Assembly: GCA_025642075.2 (NCBI GenBank) | Contig: JAODUO010001203.1 | Span: 26,001-90,000, forward strand | DNA: 64,000 bases | Direction: 5' to 3' | Source of the DNA: Ridgeia piscesae | Lineage: Eukaryota > Annelida > Polychaeta > Sabellida > Siboglinidae | Shown: in pieces, positions 49,100-59,895 of the stretch | Numbering within the stretch: the stretch's first letter is position 1 | Layout of the letters: each line of letters opens with the position of its first letter | Notes under the pieces: model-generated | Databases searched by the model: none | The model's input: the letters and a program-made list of their open reading frames with translations, nothing else | What the model was told of the DNA's origin: nothing | Translations under genes and position numbers: made by a program

Positions 49100-49385
49100 G
49101 GCACTGGCATCTGACAGCATGAAACATGCCATTCACAGCCCGCTATTGTTGACATGTCACCTTGACTAATTGCAGTGGCGATGATAGGTGCTGTATCAAT
49201 AATTCAGTACATCCTGTTAAACTGAACGGTACCCTAGCTATACATTCAAAATTATTGATTTTCTGTAAATGCAACTCAAGTTGTGTTTATTTTAATGTTA
49301 CAATGCTGGTTGTACGTAGGCTTGTTAGCAATAAAACATGATGTATCTAGTATGTACAGCCTGTATGAAATACTGTTTGCTCTGG
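49100..49385. repeat. dispersed repeat A, copy 2
   Basis: Colinear with 46785-47060, in direct orientation, 2.3 kb away. Confidence 0.8.
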
Positions 49386-49870
49386 CAATAAGAATTTTCC
49401 GCCCTTATTCCCAGAGCAATTCGGCGGATGGATCTTATCGCAGTTTTCACACCACGATCGCCTAAATCAGTCAAAAAACGATATCTGGGCGTCATGTGTA
49501 TCTGAAACAATTACTATGTTGACATGTGTTCGCTAAAAAAAATATCGCCAACCGGACGCGCTTGCACATCACCATCAATCAACATCTGCTCTAGCAATAA
49601 AAATGTTTTCCACCCTTATTGCCAGAGCAGCTCTGCGGGTCTCTCTGATCTAAATTTCCCCGCCAATATCGTCTAAATCACTCAACACACTATACAAGGC
49701 GTCTAATTTATCTTAAATAATTACTATGTCGACGTGCGTTCGCAGAAAATAGTGCCACCCGGACGTGCATGCACTTAGCCGCACATCCGCTTCTGCTCTG
49801 CTTTTTTCCGCGCGTATTGCCAGAGCTGCTCTGGCAATAAATATTTTTTTCCGCGCTTATTGCCAGACCA
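49385..49870. repeat. GCTCTGGCAATAA family, several decayed copies
   Basis: GCTCTGGCAATAA, TTATTGCCAGAGC and (T/G)CCGCCCTTATT recur around 49380, 49610, 49810 and 49850. GCGTC, GAACACATGTC and CCGGACG(C/T)GC words are shared inverted with 44715-45065. Confidence 0.7.
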
Positions 49871-49877
49871 GCTGTGG

Positions 49878-50165
49878 CGATAGTATAAACCTTAACACTA
49901 TCCAACCATATATACTACTCCAGAAACTGAGAGCCATGCTTGTGAATCCATGTTTGCGCTAGTGGATTTGGGACTTTCTTACAGAAAGAAAAGTGGGTTA
50001 AGATCAACAACACAATTTCTACTACCATCATGACAAACAGTGGCGCCCCCAGGGTTGTGTGAGTTCACCATTACGTTTATCAGTGTACAAAACTGACTGC
50101 AGGCCAGTTGACAGGGCTATCAACGAGGACCATCTTTTCAAATATTATGTTCCTGATAAGTCCTT
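49878..50165 (+). pseudogene. Rex1-like LINE RT fragment
   Basis: Reads KLRAMLVNPCLR, stop, WIWDFLTERK, and, shifted, RPQGCVSSPL with SVYKTDC. This matches 'KLQ.MNV.P.L..WI.DFLT.RKQ.V...GAPQGCVSSPLLF.LYTNDC'. Broken by stops and truncated before the catalytic YADD/FADD motif. Confidence 0.7.
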
Positions 50166-50310
50166 TGTCCTTCGTTTTATAAAATAAAATAAACACCAGA
50201 TCTGAGAGTGAAGTTATAACCCTTGTTTTCATGGTGCGATTCAAAATACAAAGGAAACGAAGGAATTAACTTCCGTAACATTTGATATAACCCGCCTCCG
50301 GGAAAGGCAG

Positions 50311-50935
50311 TAGAGAGAGAGAGGGGGGGAGGGGGAGAGAGAGAGGGGGGAGAGAGACAGAGGGGGGAGGGGGAGAGAGAGAGAGGAGAGGAGAGAGAGA
50401 GGAGGGAGGACAGAGACAGAGACAGAGACAGAGACAGAGACAGAGACAGGACAGGGACAGGGACAGAGACAGGACAGACAGAGACAGAGACAGAGACAGA
50501 GACAGAAGAGACAGAGACAAGACAGAGACAGAGACAGAGACAGAGACAGAGACAGAGACAGAGACAGAGACAGAGACAGAGACAGAGACAGAGACAGAGA
50601 CAGAGACAGAGACAGAGACAGAGACAGAGACAGAGACAGAGACAGAGACAGAGACAGAGACAGAGACAGAGACAGAGACAGAGACAGAGACAGAGACAGA
50701 GACAGAGACAGAGACAGAGACAGAGACAGAGACAGAGACAGAGACAGAGACAGAGACAGAGACAGAGACAGAGACAGAGACAGAGACAGAGACAGAGACA
50801 GAGACAGAGACAGAGACAGAGACAGAGACAGAGACAGAGACAGAGACAGAGACAGAGACAGAGACAGAGACAGAGACAGAGACAGAGACAGAGACAGAGA
50901 CAGAGACAGAGAGGCAGAGACAGAGACAGAGCGAG

Positions 50936-50973
<38 letters not shown>

Positions 50974-51019
50974 CGAGCAGAGCAGGAGCAGAGCAGACAG
51001 ACAGACAGACAGAGCGAGG

Positions 51020-51089
<70 letters not shown>
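50311..51089. repeat. (GACAGA)n array flanked by (GA)n and GGGAGA
   Basis: About 500 bp of near-perfect GACAGA (about 50415-50930) between GA/GGGGGA-rich edges and a terminal (GA)n. Pure purine on one strand at the edges. The 275-285 codon Ser/Leu and Ser/Val frames across it are artefacts. Confidence 0.97.
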
Positions 51090-51091
<2 letters not shown>

Positions 51092-51189
51092 AAAACAAGA
51101 TTGCCAGCTAGAGATTCAACTCTAGATGGCAGGTGGACTAGGAAACCATTTGGCTTATCGAGAGTCCAACCTATCTATTTAAGTATACC

Positions 51190-53900
51190 CCGCCCGTCTT
51201 AGGTATATGTCGATTAAATTTTTAAATATATTAACACTACTAGCACATACACAATCAGCTGATAATCTGTTCCATTCGTTTACAGTTCTTTGTGAAAATG
51301 ATTTTTTTCTAATATCTAGTCTACACTACTTCTTTGCTAACGGTACTCATTGTCCTCTAGTCCTTCTCTCTTCTTTGACCCTGAAAAAAATATTTCTGTC
51401 AATATTTTCATACCGATTCAATATTTTAAACACCTCAATCTGATCTCCTCTTAATCTTCTGGTTTCTAGTGTTGTTAAACCACATTCTTTTAGACGCATT
51501 TAATAACTAATATGCCCGAGTTTTGGTATCATTTTGGTTGCTCTCTTTTGTACTCTTTCTAGCATATCAATATCCTTCTTGCGAAATGGCCTTCATGCTT
51601 GTATACAATATTCTAAATGAGGTCTAACTATTGTTTTATACAGAGGTATTATTATTTCTTTTTCTTTGTACACTATATTTCGCCTAATTAATCCAAGAAT
51701 TTGGTTTCCCTTCGCTGCTGTAATTCCACACTACTCTGATACCTTCATGTCAGCACTAATAGTTAACCCTAAGTCCTTTTCCTTTAAGGTAGTATTTAGT
51801 ACAGTACCACCCATTGTATATTGTGCATCTTCATTCCCATGTCCTGTGTGGAGGCACTTACACTTTCCAAAATTAAACAGCATTTGCCACTTCTCAGACC
51901 ATTCTGTCAACTTATTAAGAACATCTTGTAAATGCTGTCTATATGCATCACTTTTAATTTACCTAAACACTTTTGTGTCGTCCGCAAACTTCAACACCTT
52001 GCTGTTATGTCATCTTCCAAATCATTGATATATATTAAGAATAAAATAGGTCCCAATACTGATCCCTGCGGTACTCCACTCAAAACCGATTTCCAGTTTG
52101 AAACCTCCCCATCAACTACTACTCTTTGTCTTCTATCAATAAGCCATTTTTCTATCCAATTAATCATACCATTTCCTAAGGCATGGGCCTTTAGTTTAAG
52201 TAGTAATCTTTGGTGTGGCACTTTGTCAAAGGCTTTTTAAAAATATAAGTAAATTTTATCTACTGGTGATCCCTCATCTACCCACTTTGTGACATCTTCC
52301 AAAAAACATAACATATTTGTTAAGCATGACCTCGCTTTTAAAAACTCATGTTGAGATGGGTTTATCAATTTATTTTTTACAAGAAAATCAACCAAGTGCT
52401 CTTTTAATTAGACTTTCTAATAGTTTGCAAATCACCGATGTTAAACTCACTGGTCTATAGTTCTCTGACTTGTTTCTCGAACCTGGTTTTAAATATTGGT
52501 ATAATGTTTGCTTCTTTCCATTCTAACGGAACTATTCCCTCCTCTAATGACAAACTGAACACTGTTGCAAGCGGTATGTTGATTTGTTCTACAATTTCCA
52601 ATAGTAATTTGGGATGAATTCCACCCCCTCGAGATGATTTATTAGCCTTCGTATCTCTTATTTGCATAGCTACCATTGTTGGGGTTACAATTAGTTGTCC
52701 TAAATAGTCAGACTCTCTCCCTTCGAACTTAGTCTCAAGTACTGGTAATGTACTAATATCTTCCCTGATAAACACCGAACTAAAGTAATCATTTAGGTTT
52801 TTTGTGCCATTAATAATCCCTCTGTTATTATGTTTCCATCACTACCTTCTAGAGGACCGACCTTATCCTGAACTTTCTGTTTACTTCGTACATACGCATA
52901 AAAACTCTTGCTGTCATGTTTTATATTAAAAGCTATTTTTTTGTTCGTATCTTCTCTTTGAATTTCTAATTTCAGCTGTAGCTTGATTAAATGCTTCTTT
53001 ATAAATGCTATTGTCTTCTTCACTTCCAGTATGCATATATGCCTTCCACATCATTTGCTTGTACTGGATTTTTCTAATGGCTTCCTTCGATAAGTGTTTC
53101 TTCTTTGACCGTTTCCCCTGTTTTTTTCAAGGAGACACATTTCTCAACGACCCAGTCAATTTCACTCTTTAAGATATTCCAGCATTCTGTTGCTGTCTTA
53201 TTCTTCAGTGTGTTATTCCAGTCTATCTTTGCTAAATATTCCGTCATGTCCCTATATCTTCCTTTTTTGAAATTCTTTCCTGTACCTTATTTTTCTATTC
53301 CGTTCTGCCTTTACTTTGATGATAAAATATATCTGGTTGTGATCACTACATCCCAGTGGCTCACATATCTTGACATTTTCAACAAATTCCTTCTGTGAAC
53401 TCAAAATTAAGTCTAACACGTTCTCGCCCCTGGTTGCTTCTAACACATGTTGAGAAAGGAAACTATCTGTATTAAATTTTAAAACTCTTGATCCTCTCTC
53501 CCGGTACTCTGTAGAGATGTCCACTGTATATGCCCATGGTTAAAATCCCCCATAATAATACAGTCCCGTTTATTCACTTCTTTGATAGCGTTATGTATTT
53601 TTTCATTCTCTTCTGTGCTTATGTTTGGTTTCCGATACACTAACCAAACAGTTAATGTTGAGTTTCCTGTAACTATGTTACACCAGACAGCTTCTTCACA
53701 TTCTGCTTCTTTTTCTAATCTTATTTCATAAGCCTGGATGGATTCTTTAATATATAAAATAACTCCGCCTCCCCTTCTTCCTAATCTATCTTTCCTAAAC
53801 ATTACATATCCTGTCATTCCTAATTCGGCATCTGATATATCGGGGGTGGCCCAAGATTCAGTTATACCTATTATGTGAGGGTCAATATCTTCTACCATAA
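51190..53900 (-). pseudogene. CR1-like LINE, nearly full ORF2, antisense
   Basis: From the right: EN with IIGITESWATPDISDAEL, GRRGGGVILYIKESI, VWLVYRKPN, CIIMGDFNHGHIQW (GDFN intact), and CSDHNQIYFIIK (SDH motif intact). The linker has KSFYAYVRSKQKV. RT has PLEWKEANIIPIFK; motif A reads YF stop KAFDKVPHQRLL (Asp to Tyr, plus stop); then GVPQGSVLGPILFLIYINDL and FADDTKVFR in a shifted frame. The thumb has LGLTISADMKVSEQC, LGLIRRNIV, LYKTIVRPHLEYCIQAW and RRLRGDQIEVFKI. It spans from early EN to the C-terminus. CR1 clade fits the LFVIYINDL and RRLRGD wording. Bounded on both sides by GA microsatellites. Confidence 0.87.
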
Positions 53901-53930
53901 TGTTTAGTTCATTTCTTTTGTTTACTATGA

Positions 53931-53950
53931 GAGAAAGAGAGAGGGGGAAG

Positions 53951-54023
<73 letters not shown>
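53931..54023. repeat. (GA)n microsatellite
   Basis: GA run abutting the 5' side of the CR1-like element. Confidence 0.95.
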
Positions 54024-54025
<2 letters not shown>

Positions 54026-54915
54026 TTTGTCTATTTTCTTTTAGTTACCAATATTAATATTGTATAATAGTTGTGCGTGCAAAGTAGTGGATATAAGTGA
54101 TATCATATTTTCATATGCAAACTAACTAATTCACTTACAAATACTGATATATTGGACTTAATATGCTCTGCAGTAATCGGTGACAAAGAGTGAAAGGCTT
54201 ACTTAATGTTATAAGCTCCTGAACGTGTGTTGTAGGTATGTCTCATTTTGATTTCACCGTCTCGGTTCTAGTGGCCCTGTTGTTCTCGTACATGTCACTT
54301 GTTCCTGATACAAACCGCAATCACCAAACAATCTGGGCATCGACAGTTTTCAGGAGACATATTTTTACTCGAACTTTCACACCCCTGTCCTTGTTGACGC
54401 TCTTGCCGAGGCGAAAGTGTTTGGTTAGCTCAAACATGTTTTATCGCCAACGACTGGTATTACTCGATTTAGCCACCCTCCTACTGAACTACTCTTATGC
54501 ACCGTAGCCAAATCATGGATCAGTTGACGCCGCCTAATCCCATTCATGGTTTTTTGGCACCTGCGTGCTGACTGTCAATGATAGAGACAGGGGTATAAGT
54601 TGTGAGACCAGTGGATATACTAACTGGGTCATTCACGGTAACAGCGCGATTTTGTCCAGGGAAAAAATTGTTTTGACAATAATATTTATCGCATTTCTGG
54701 CGTTAGTTAGGTTGCTAAAAATAGTTGTAACTAATCCAATGACCAGCAGTGACATTTGGGATCGTTTCCTATTTCGTTTTGATTTAATTAGCATGGCGTC
54801 ATGAATGAATGTCTTCTACGTCACGAAAATGTCTCCGGATTGATGTCCATTTATTACTCTTTTTTCCAGAAATTGTTTCTTATAATATGTGTCCCACTTA
54901 TACATTGAGATAGTA
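54024..54915. other. unassigned sequence
   Basis: Open frames at 54238-54507 and 54565-54804 resemble nothing known to me. No repeat detected. Confidence 0.3.
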
Positions 54916-54961
54916 TGAAGTAGTTATTGTATGTATCAATATATATATATATATATATATA

Positions 54962-55008
<47 letters not shown>

Positions 55009-55025
55009 ATACATACACATAACTA
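54916..55025. repeat. (TA)n within an inverted repeat
   Basis: AGTTATTGTATGTATCAATA before the TA core is mirrored by TATTGATACATACACATAACT after it. Confidence 0.85.
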
Positions 55026-55039
55026 CTTATTAACGGCTA

Positions 55040-56490
55040 GCTGTGACGTGTACAATCATTCAAGATTTCCGCTGTTAGTTCAGTTAATATGGTATATTTG
55101 TTGTTGCAATCATCCTCCCCTCTACAGTTGCAGCTACACCTCTTGGTGGCACATGGCCTTTCGCTGCGGCAGCCATATTTTAGGAGCTTGAGCAGTTCAG
55201 TAGGAGCTAAAGGAAGGTTTGAAAGTACGAAAGTTGGGAAAAGAGTGGTGCTAAACCCAGGATGGTACCAAGCATAATCCGTTGGGTCAAGAGGAGGAAG
55301 GTCAGTCTTGAGGCAATCTCGCTTGATGGCCACCGCGAGATGACTACGTAGGGCACCTCTCTGAATGCTGTCTCAGTCGGAGGAAGGGGAACAACTTGAG
55401 TCGCTCAGGAGCGTTCCATCTCATCGTGTTCTCCCATGCTTATAACCGTGCTTCTCTGAGCGATTCACAGACACTCATCTTGTAGATTGTTAAGCTGAAG
55501 ACCATGTCGCCAGCCCTCTCGTAAGATATGCGTTGAGCCTCGACTCGAAATACTCATCAGACAGATCATGTTGTAGCTGAGATGGAGGGAGTGGCTTCTT
55601 TCTGCCACTGTAGTACATTGTGTCATATTCCTCACCAAAACAAATGGGATTGGACATGTCAGCCTTGCTGATATGGGGTATCATGTATGGGACTGGCTCT
55701 ACTGAAGGTTTCGAATGTGTCTCGTTGGTCGCCACATTATTTCGCCATAGCAGAAGATCGCGCGAAGTGCAACAACTCTTCATACGAACAATAGACGAGA
55801 CAGTCAAACACGTTCTTGACCGGTTTTTTTTTTTGAAGTAGACTCGAGCGTGATATGAAGATAGGCAGGGTGTTTCTTGATGGCGCTGGTGATGATGTTT
55901 CCAATGAGTAGGAAGGGAAGAGATTCCTCACCAATGAACAGTTTCCTTGGTAACTTCTGAAGGGTATCAGGTGCAGATTCTTCTGCGATCGCTTTTGAGG
56001 TTTTCGTTGGGTATGTCCAACGCTTGTACTCCATCATCGAACACTACTTCTTCTTGATGTTTGTTGCCACCACACCCAGCGCAGCCTCCAGACTGTCATA
56101 TTTGTCGTTATCTTTAATAAGAATTTTCAGGGTGGCAATAGTACTGTCACAGAAGAAGACTACCGATCGGTAGCCACGTGCTGGTAGCACAACCAGATCC
56201 TCAACGTCCTCGCAAATCAAATTGATTACTGTATATCGCATCGTCTGCTACTCACCTCACCTCTCAGATCGCTGGAGTTGCAACTTTTTCATACGCGACT
56301 CTAGATGAATACGAGCGTTGGCGTTTGATGATTCTTTCTTGATGTCACCTGAGAGAGAAATTGTCCGCTGAAAAATTCTTCATACAAATCTTTGTGATAA
56401 CACGTGTCGGCGGCGTGGAGATCAGCTGCTCTGAAAGTGAGACAAACTAAATGCTCAACTACACCACCTGTGCCATTTACTCGCATTTAT
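55040..56490 (-). pseudogene. broken transposon-type gene with Cys-rich tail
   Basis: Five minus-strand frames line up as one decayed protein. The start is EHLVCLTFRAADLHAADTCYHKDLYEEFFSG, recalling 'D(L)VAADARYHK.CY..Y' blocks of multicopy invertebrate proteins; quoted in two parts these are HLVCLTFRAADLH and AADTCYHKDLY. Next are DSLEAALGVVATNI and a LPRKLFIGEESLPF segment. The C-terminus reads PLDPTDYAWYHPG, LAPTELLKLLKYGCRSERPC, then ATKRCSCNCRGEDDCNN. The 'DPTxYGW...APxELLxLIxCxCKxxC...RCSC' ending is common in uncharacterised mobile-element-like genes of molluscs and cnidarians. Function unknown; no transposase catalytic motif recognised. A related tail is at 61751-61997. Confidence 0.5.
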
Positions 56491-56597
56491 CCTCGATTCT
56501 TTTCTCTAAGGCATGTCTTTTCAGTTCCATCTTCAGGAGAAGGCTCTGTGAGCCTTGCTCTCTTTTCTTCTCTTCTCTCAGATACTGGACGGGGCCC

Positions 56598-56838
56598 TTT
56601 GCAGGGCGTTTAAAGTCCAACGAGAATTTACACATTTACCCCCTGTGTGGGATTTTTTACTTCCCCTGGCAAAGACAGCAAATAAGAAGGGACTACCGGC
56701 TTTTAGTGTCTCTTCCAAAAGACACAGGCAAATGTGGGGTGAACGAAATTACCTACGTTTAGAAACGGCGGTAGGTGGGACTGAACCACGATTGACAGTC
56801 CGGCGTTCTACCACGCGACCACCGTTCCCCCCAGTGGG
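56598..56838 (-). repeat. second tRNA-derived SINE family
   Basis: The minus strand starts GGTGGTCGCGTGGTAGAACG (A-box-like) and GTGGTTCAGTCCC (B box). Its body has no similarity to the 2838-3166 family and ends AAAGGGCCCCGTCCAGTAT. The tRNA-like head followed by unrelated body is SINE architecture. Only one copy in the window. Confidence 0.6.
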
Positions 56839-57480
56839 TCAACACTGCATGGCCCGGGACAATATAAGCACTGGCGAAGCCAATCAAAAGGAGACGTGTA
56901 AGATACTTTTTTCACACAAGATTTATTCTTTTGATATGTAGGAGCACTTTCCAAATTTGTCATCTTAATGCATGTCGTCACCTTCTGTTTCACTGCCTTT
57001 CATAATAGTGTGCAGTCTATCACAGCTCTGGCTCCCCGGAGTCTATGTATGTTTATGTCATCAGTTAACAGTAGGCAGCAGTGGGAGGGATGCCGACAAT
57101 TAATGTAACAACATAATCTACTTGCATACGCCGTTTTTTTAATCGTATCTGCTATATTTAAGAAATGCACTCTCCAATTCGTTATATTGGTTGGTGGTTT
57201 TATTTACGTTCCTGCTTTGAAGATATTTTAATTTCTGTAAACTAGATATTTATTTATTATAGAATGAATATTACATACGTCGATCATTATATGGTCAACC
57301 ATACACGCTTATTTCAGAATAATTGCAATTGTCACCTTTGAACCTAATGTCAGTAATGTCTTCATTACATTGATCATGACCTCTGAACTTTATTGACCTC
57401 AAATTGCAAAAATAATCAAACAAACAGCGTTCACGGGTTCAAAAGTAATTTTTCTATTGGCGCCAGCGGCAGTAGTATGT
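56839..57480. other. unassigned sequence
   Basis: No gene or repeat recognised. Confidence 0.35.
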
Positions 57481-58060
57481 AATGGTATTCTCAGGGTTGG
57501 CGGGGCGCGGCACGCAGGAAGGTCAAAGATCAAGAAGTAGGTCAGGGTCAAAGGTCACCCGGTGCAGCGTCCCCTGGCGGATAGGAGATGAATCAATGGA
57601 GCCCTGGCGGATATATTATGAACTAGTAGGTCTAAATGCGTTTCTTATATTTAAAAGTGTACAGCACCCCTGGCTGATGAGATGAACCGGTGGTGTCCAC
57701 TGACGAATAGAGCGTGAATGATACAGTTTAAATTCGTGTATCTAATTTGTTTAATGTACAACGCCCCCTGGAGGATAGGTGATGAACCAGTAGCGCCTCT
57801 GGTGGACATATTGTCTACTAGTACGGTCTAAATCCGTGTTTCTTAGTTTTCAAAAGTAAACAGTATCCTTGACAGATAGTAGATGAACCAGTGGCGCATC
57901 CTTGCAGATAGGACGTGAAGTAGTACGGTCCAAATCCATGCATGGTAGGATATGAACATGTGACGCCCTGTGACGAATAGGTGATGAACAAGTGGCGCCT
58001 CGTTGTATTCTATAAACTACCCAATTGCATATAGGTCAAAGGTCAACGTTAAGGTCAAAT
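57481..58060. repeat. degenerate tandem repeat with CTCF-like and DR1-like motifs
   Basis: Units of roughly 100 bp contain CGCCCCCTGG(A/C)GGATAGG, then GATGAACCAGT(G/A)GCGCC, then GGTCTAAATCCGTGTTTCTTA. CTCF-core-like words occur at about 57565, 57599, 57662, 57760 and 57790; the one at 57790 reads TAGCGCCTCTGGTGGAC. The edges hold nuclear-receptor-type direct repeats with one-base spacing: AGGTCAAAGATCA at 57520, GGGTCAAAGGTCA at 57545-57557 and AGGTCAAAGGTCA at 58033-58045. Confidence 0.7.
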
Positions 58061-58317
58061 ATCACCACTTTCGGCACGTAGGCCTCTTGGGTCACGTTCT
58101 TCACGTAGGCCACCTACACATCATTGCGCATGAGCAATGTTAATATTATCTATCTATCTTATGCACTATGCAATATTAAAACAGTGAGCTAATGCAACAG
58201 GAATGGAGGAAGGTAAAAAGGTGATCAATTATTGTGTCTCATTTTCAAACTATGCTAAACAGGTCTTAACGCAGCGCCCTATGCAGCGCCCACTATCCTG
58301 GTAGTTAGGTTGTCAAC

Positions 58318-59079
58318 TAAGGATGGGACAAATGTGGAATTTCATTCGAATCGAATATCGAACCGAATATCGAATCGAATATCCTCGAAATTTCGATTAC
58401 GAATCGAATATCGAATCGAATACGAATATTCAGTGGCTTCTAATTCGATTAGAATATTGAACGGTGTCGAGATGTCTTGCCGGGAGCCACGGGATGACGC
58501 CGCCTATATTCGATACGATCTACGCGACTACGGGGTCTACATTGGCTACGCGTAGTTCGGTGATTACCGTAACATCGGTAATTTATCGCAGGCGTCGCTA
58601 AATAAATGTCATTCACAAATCCCGGTGTTATGCAAACCCTATAGTAACCGTAACCCTAATTAAGCCTAAATTAATTTTAACTAATCTTAAACTTACCCGT
58701 GACTGTAATATTAAACCTTAATCCGACACTGCTAACAGAAGACCCATCGACACAATACCGATATTACGGTAAGCTACGTGTAGCGGCCACGGACGGCGAT
58801 GATACCGCGTTGCCGGCGAGTTTTACGCGAGTTTGTTTTGTGAAGTTTATTCGTTTAAGTAATGTTATTGATTTTATTTTGTAAGCTAGTGTGTGTATAC
58901 CTATACATATAAGATATGTGAGGAGTAGTTTGACGGTTGTAGTCTCTGTTATAGTTGAGTCAGAGTAGTAAATTATCGCCCGGGACTGATTATGCGACGG
59001 AGGGAAAGATTCGAGCGATATTCGTTTATATAGCTGCGAATTTTCGAATTTCGAATCGAATCGAATAGCGGGAAAACGT
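58318..59079. mobile_element. GAATCGAAT-rich hAT-like MITE, right end truncated
   Basis: Left end TAAGGATGGGACAAATG followed by repeated CGAATCGAATATCGAA words. The right side ends GCGAATTTTCGAATTTCGAA and AGCGGGAAAACGT, the inverse of 44082-44262, but the outermost 45 bp are missing. 'TAAGGATGGG...GAATATTCGAAT' ends are typical of a common hAT MITE class. No transposase. Confidence 0.6.
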
Positions 59080-59790
59080 CAGAGGCTAATTAGATTTTCT
59101 TGTTTTTTATGTTTTTATTGAAATCAAAGCTTTCGCAGGTATTAACACTTTACTAAGAACTTTAGTGTGCTTTGAAATGTACAACTTAATTAATTGTATT
59201 CCGTATATCTATCATAATATCTTTATACTGGTTTTTAATTACATTATAATGAAATCATTTCAATTAATCGAAAATGACTTCGGATGAAGCTTTCCTCTCC
59301 TTTTCAGGAGGTATTTTAAACAACTGCTTAACAAATATATTCCATATAAATGAAAATGAAACTGATATAAACGAACAACAAATAATTCGTCGTTCGTCAT
59401 ACTATGATTTCGACCAGCTTAGTAAGTTAGCTTTTTTTTTAGTATTTTAAGTACAAACATACAGTCTGTAAATACCACATTTTCTTAACTTGATGCATTC
59501 ATAGAAGAACTACATACTGTATAACTTTACGTTTAATGTAATGTGTCTTCAAGTGACATGGATAGATGAAAATGAGGATACATCGTCATTTCATTAACAA
59601 GACTATGACTGTATATCACAGGGTAAAACATGTACCGGTAAAGGAGGTAATATATGTAGATGACCAGTATAATATATGTAGATGACCAGTATAAATCAAA
59701 AGTAAAATTTAACCTCATTACCCATGAACACTGGGAAGGGTTGCTAGTTAAAGTACATGGTAATACTTTATCTAAGATATTTACTATTAG
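59080..59790. other. unassigned AT-rich sequence
   Basis: Contains a short tandem duplication, AATATATGTAGATGACCAGT, near 59650-59690. Nothing else. Confidence 0.4.
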
Positions 59791-59791
59791 T

Positions 59792-59866
<75 letters not shown>

Positions 59867-59870
59867 TATA
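59791..59870. repeat. (CA)n-(TA)n microsatellite
   Basis: CA about 28 bp, then TA about 45 bp. Confidence 0.95.
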
Positions 59871-59895
59871 TCGATCTCTGAAAACGCGAAATGAA

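Larger units (their letters stand above)
47584..49103. mobile_element. possible Harbinger-like element
   Basis: GCGGTTGCATGACAC near 47587 is mirrored by GTGTCATGCAACCGG near 49086-49100 (14 of 15 bases). The span contains a candidate minus-strand Myb-like remnant. Harbinger elements encode a Myb-like protein besides their transposase, but no transposase was found and no clear 3-bp target duplication is visible. Confidence 0.35.

Noticed and set aside
50241..51098. Open frames of 275-285 codons rich in Ser-Leu and Ser-Val
   Set aside because: They are translations of the GACAGA/GA array. No start context or non-repetitive domain; not genes.
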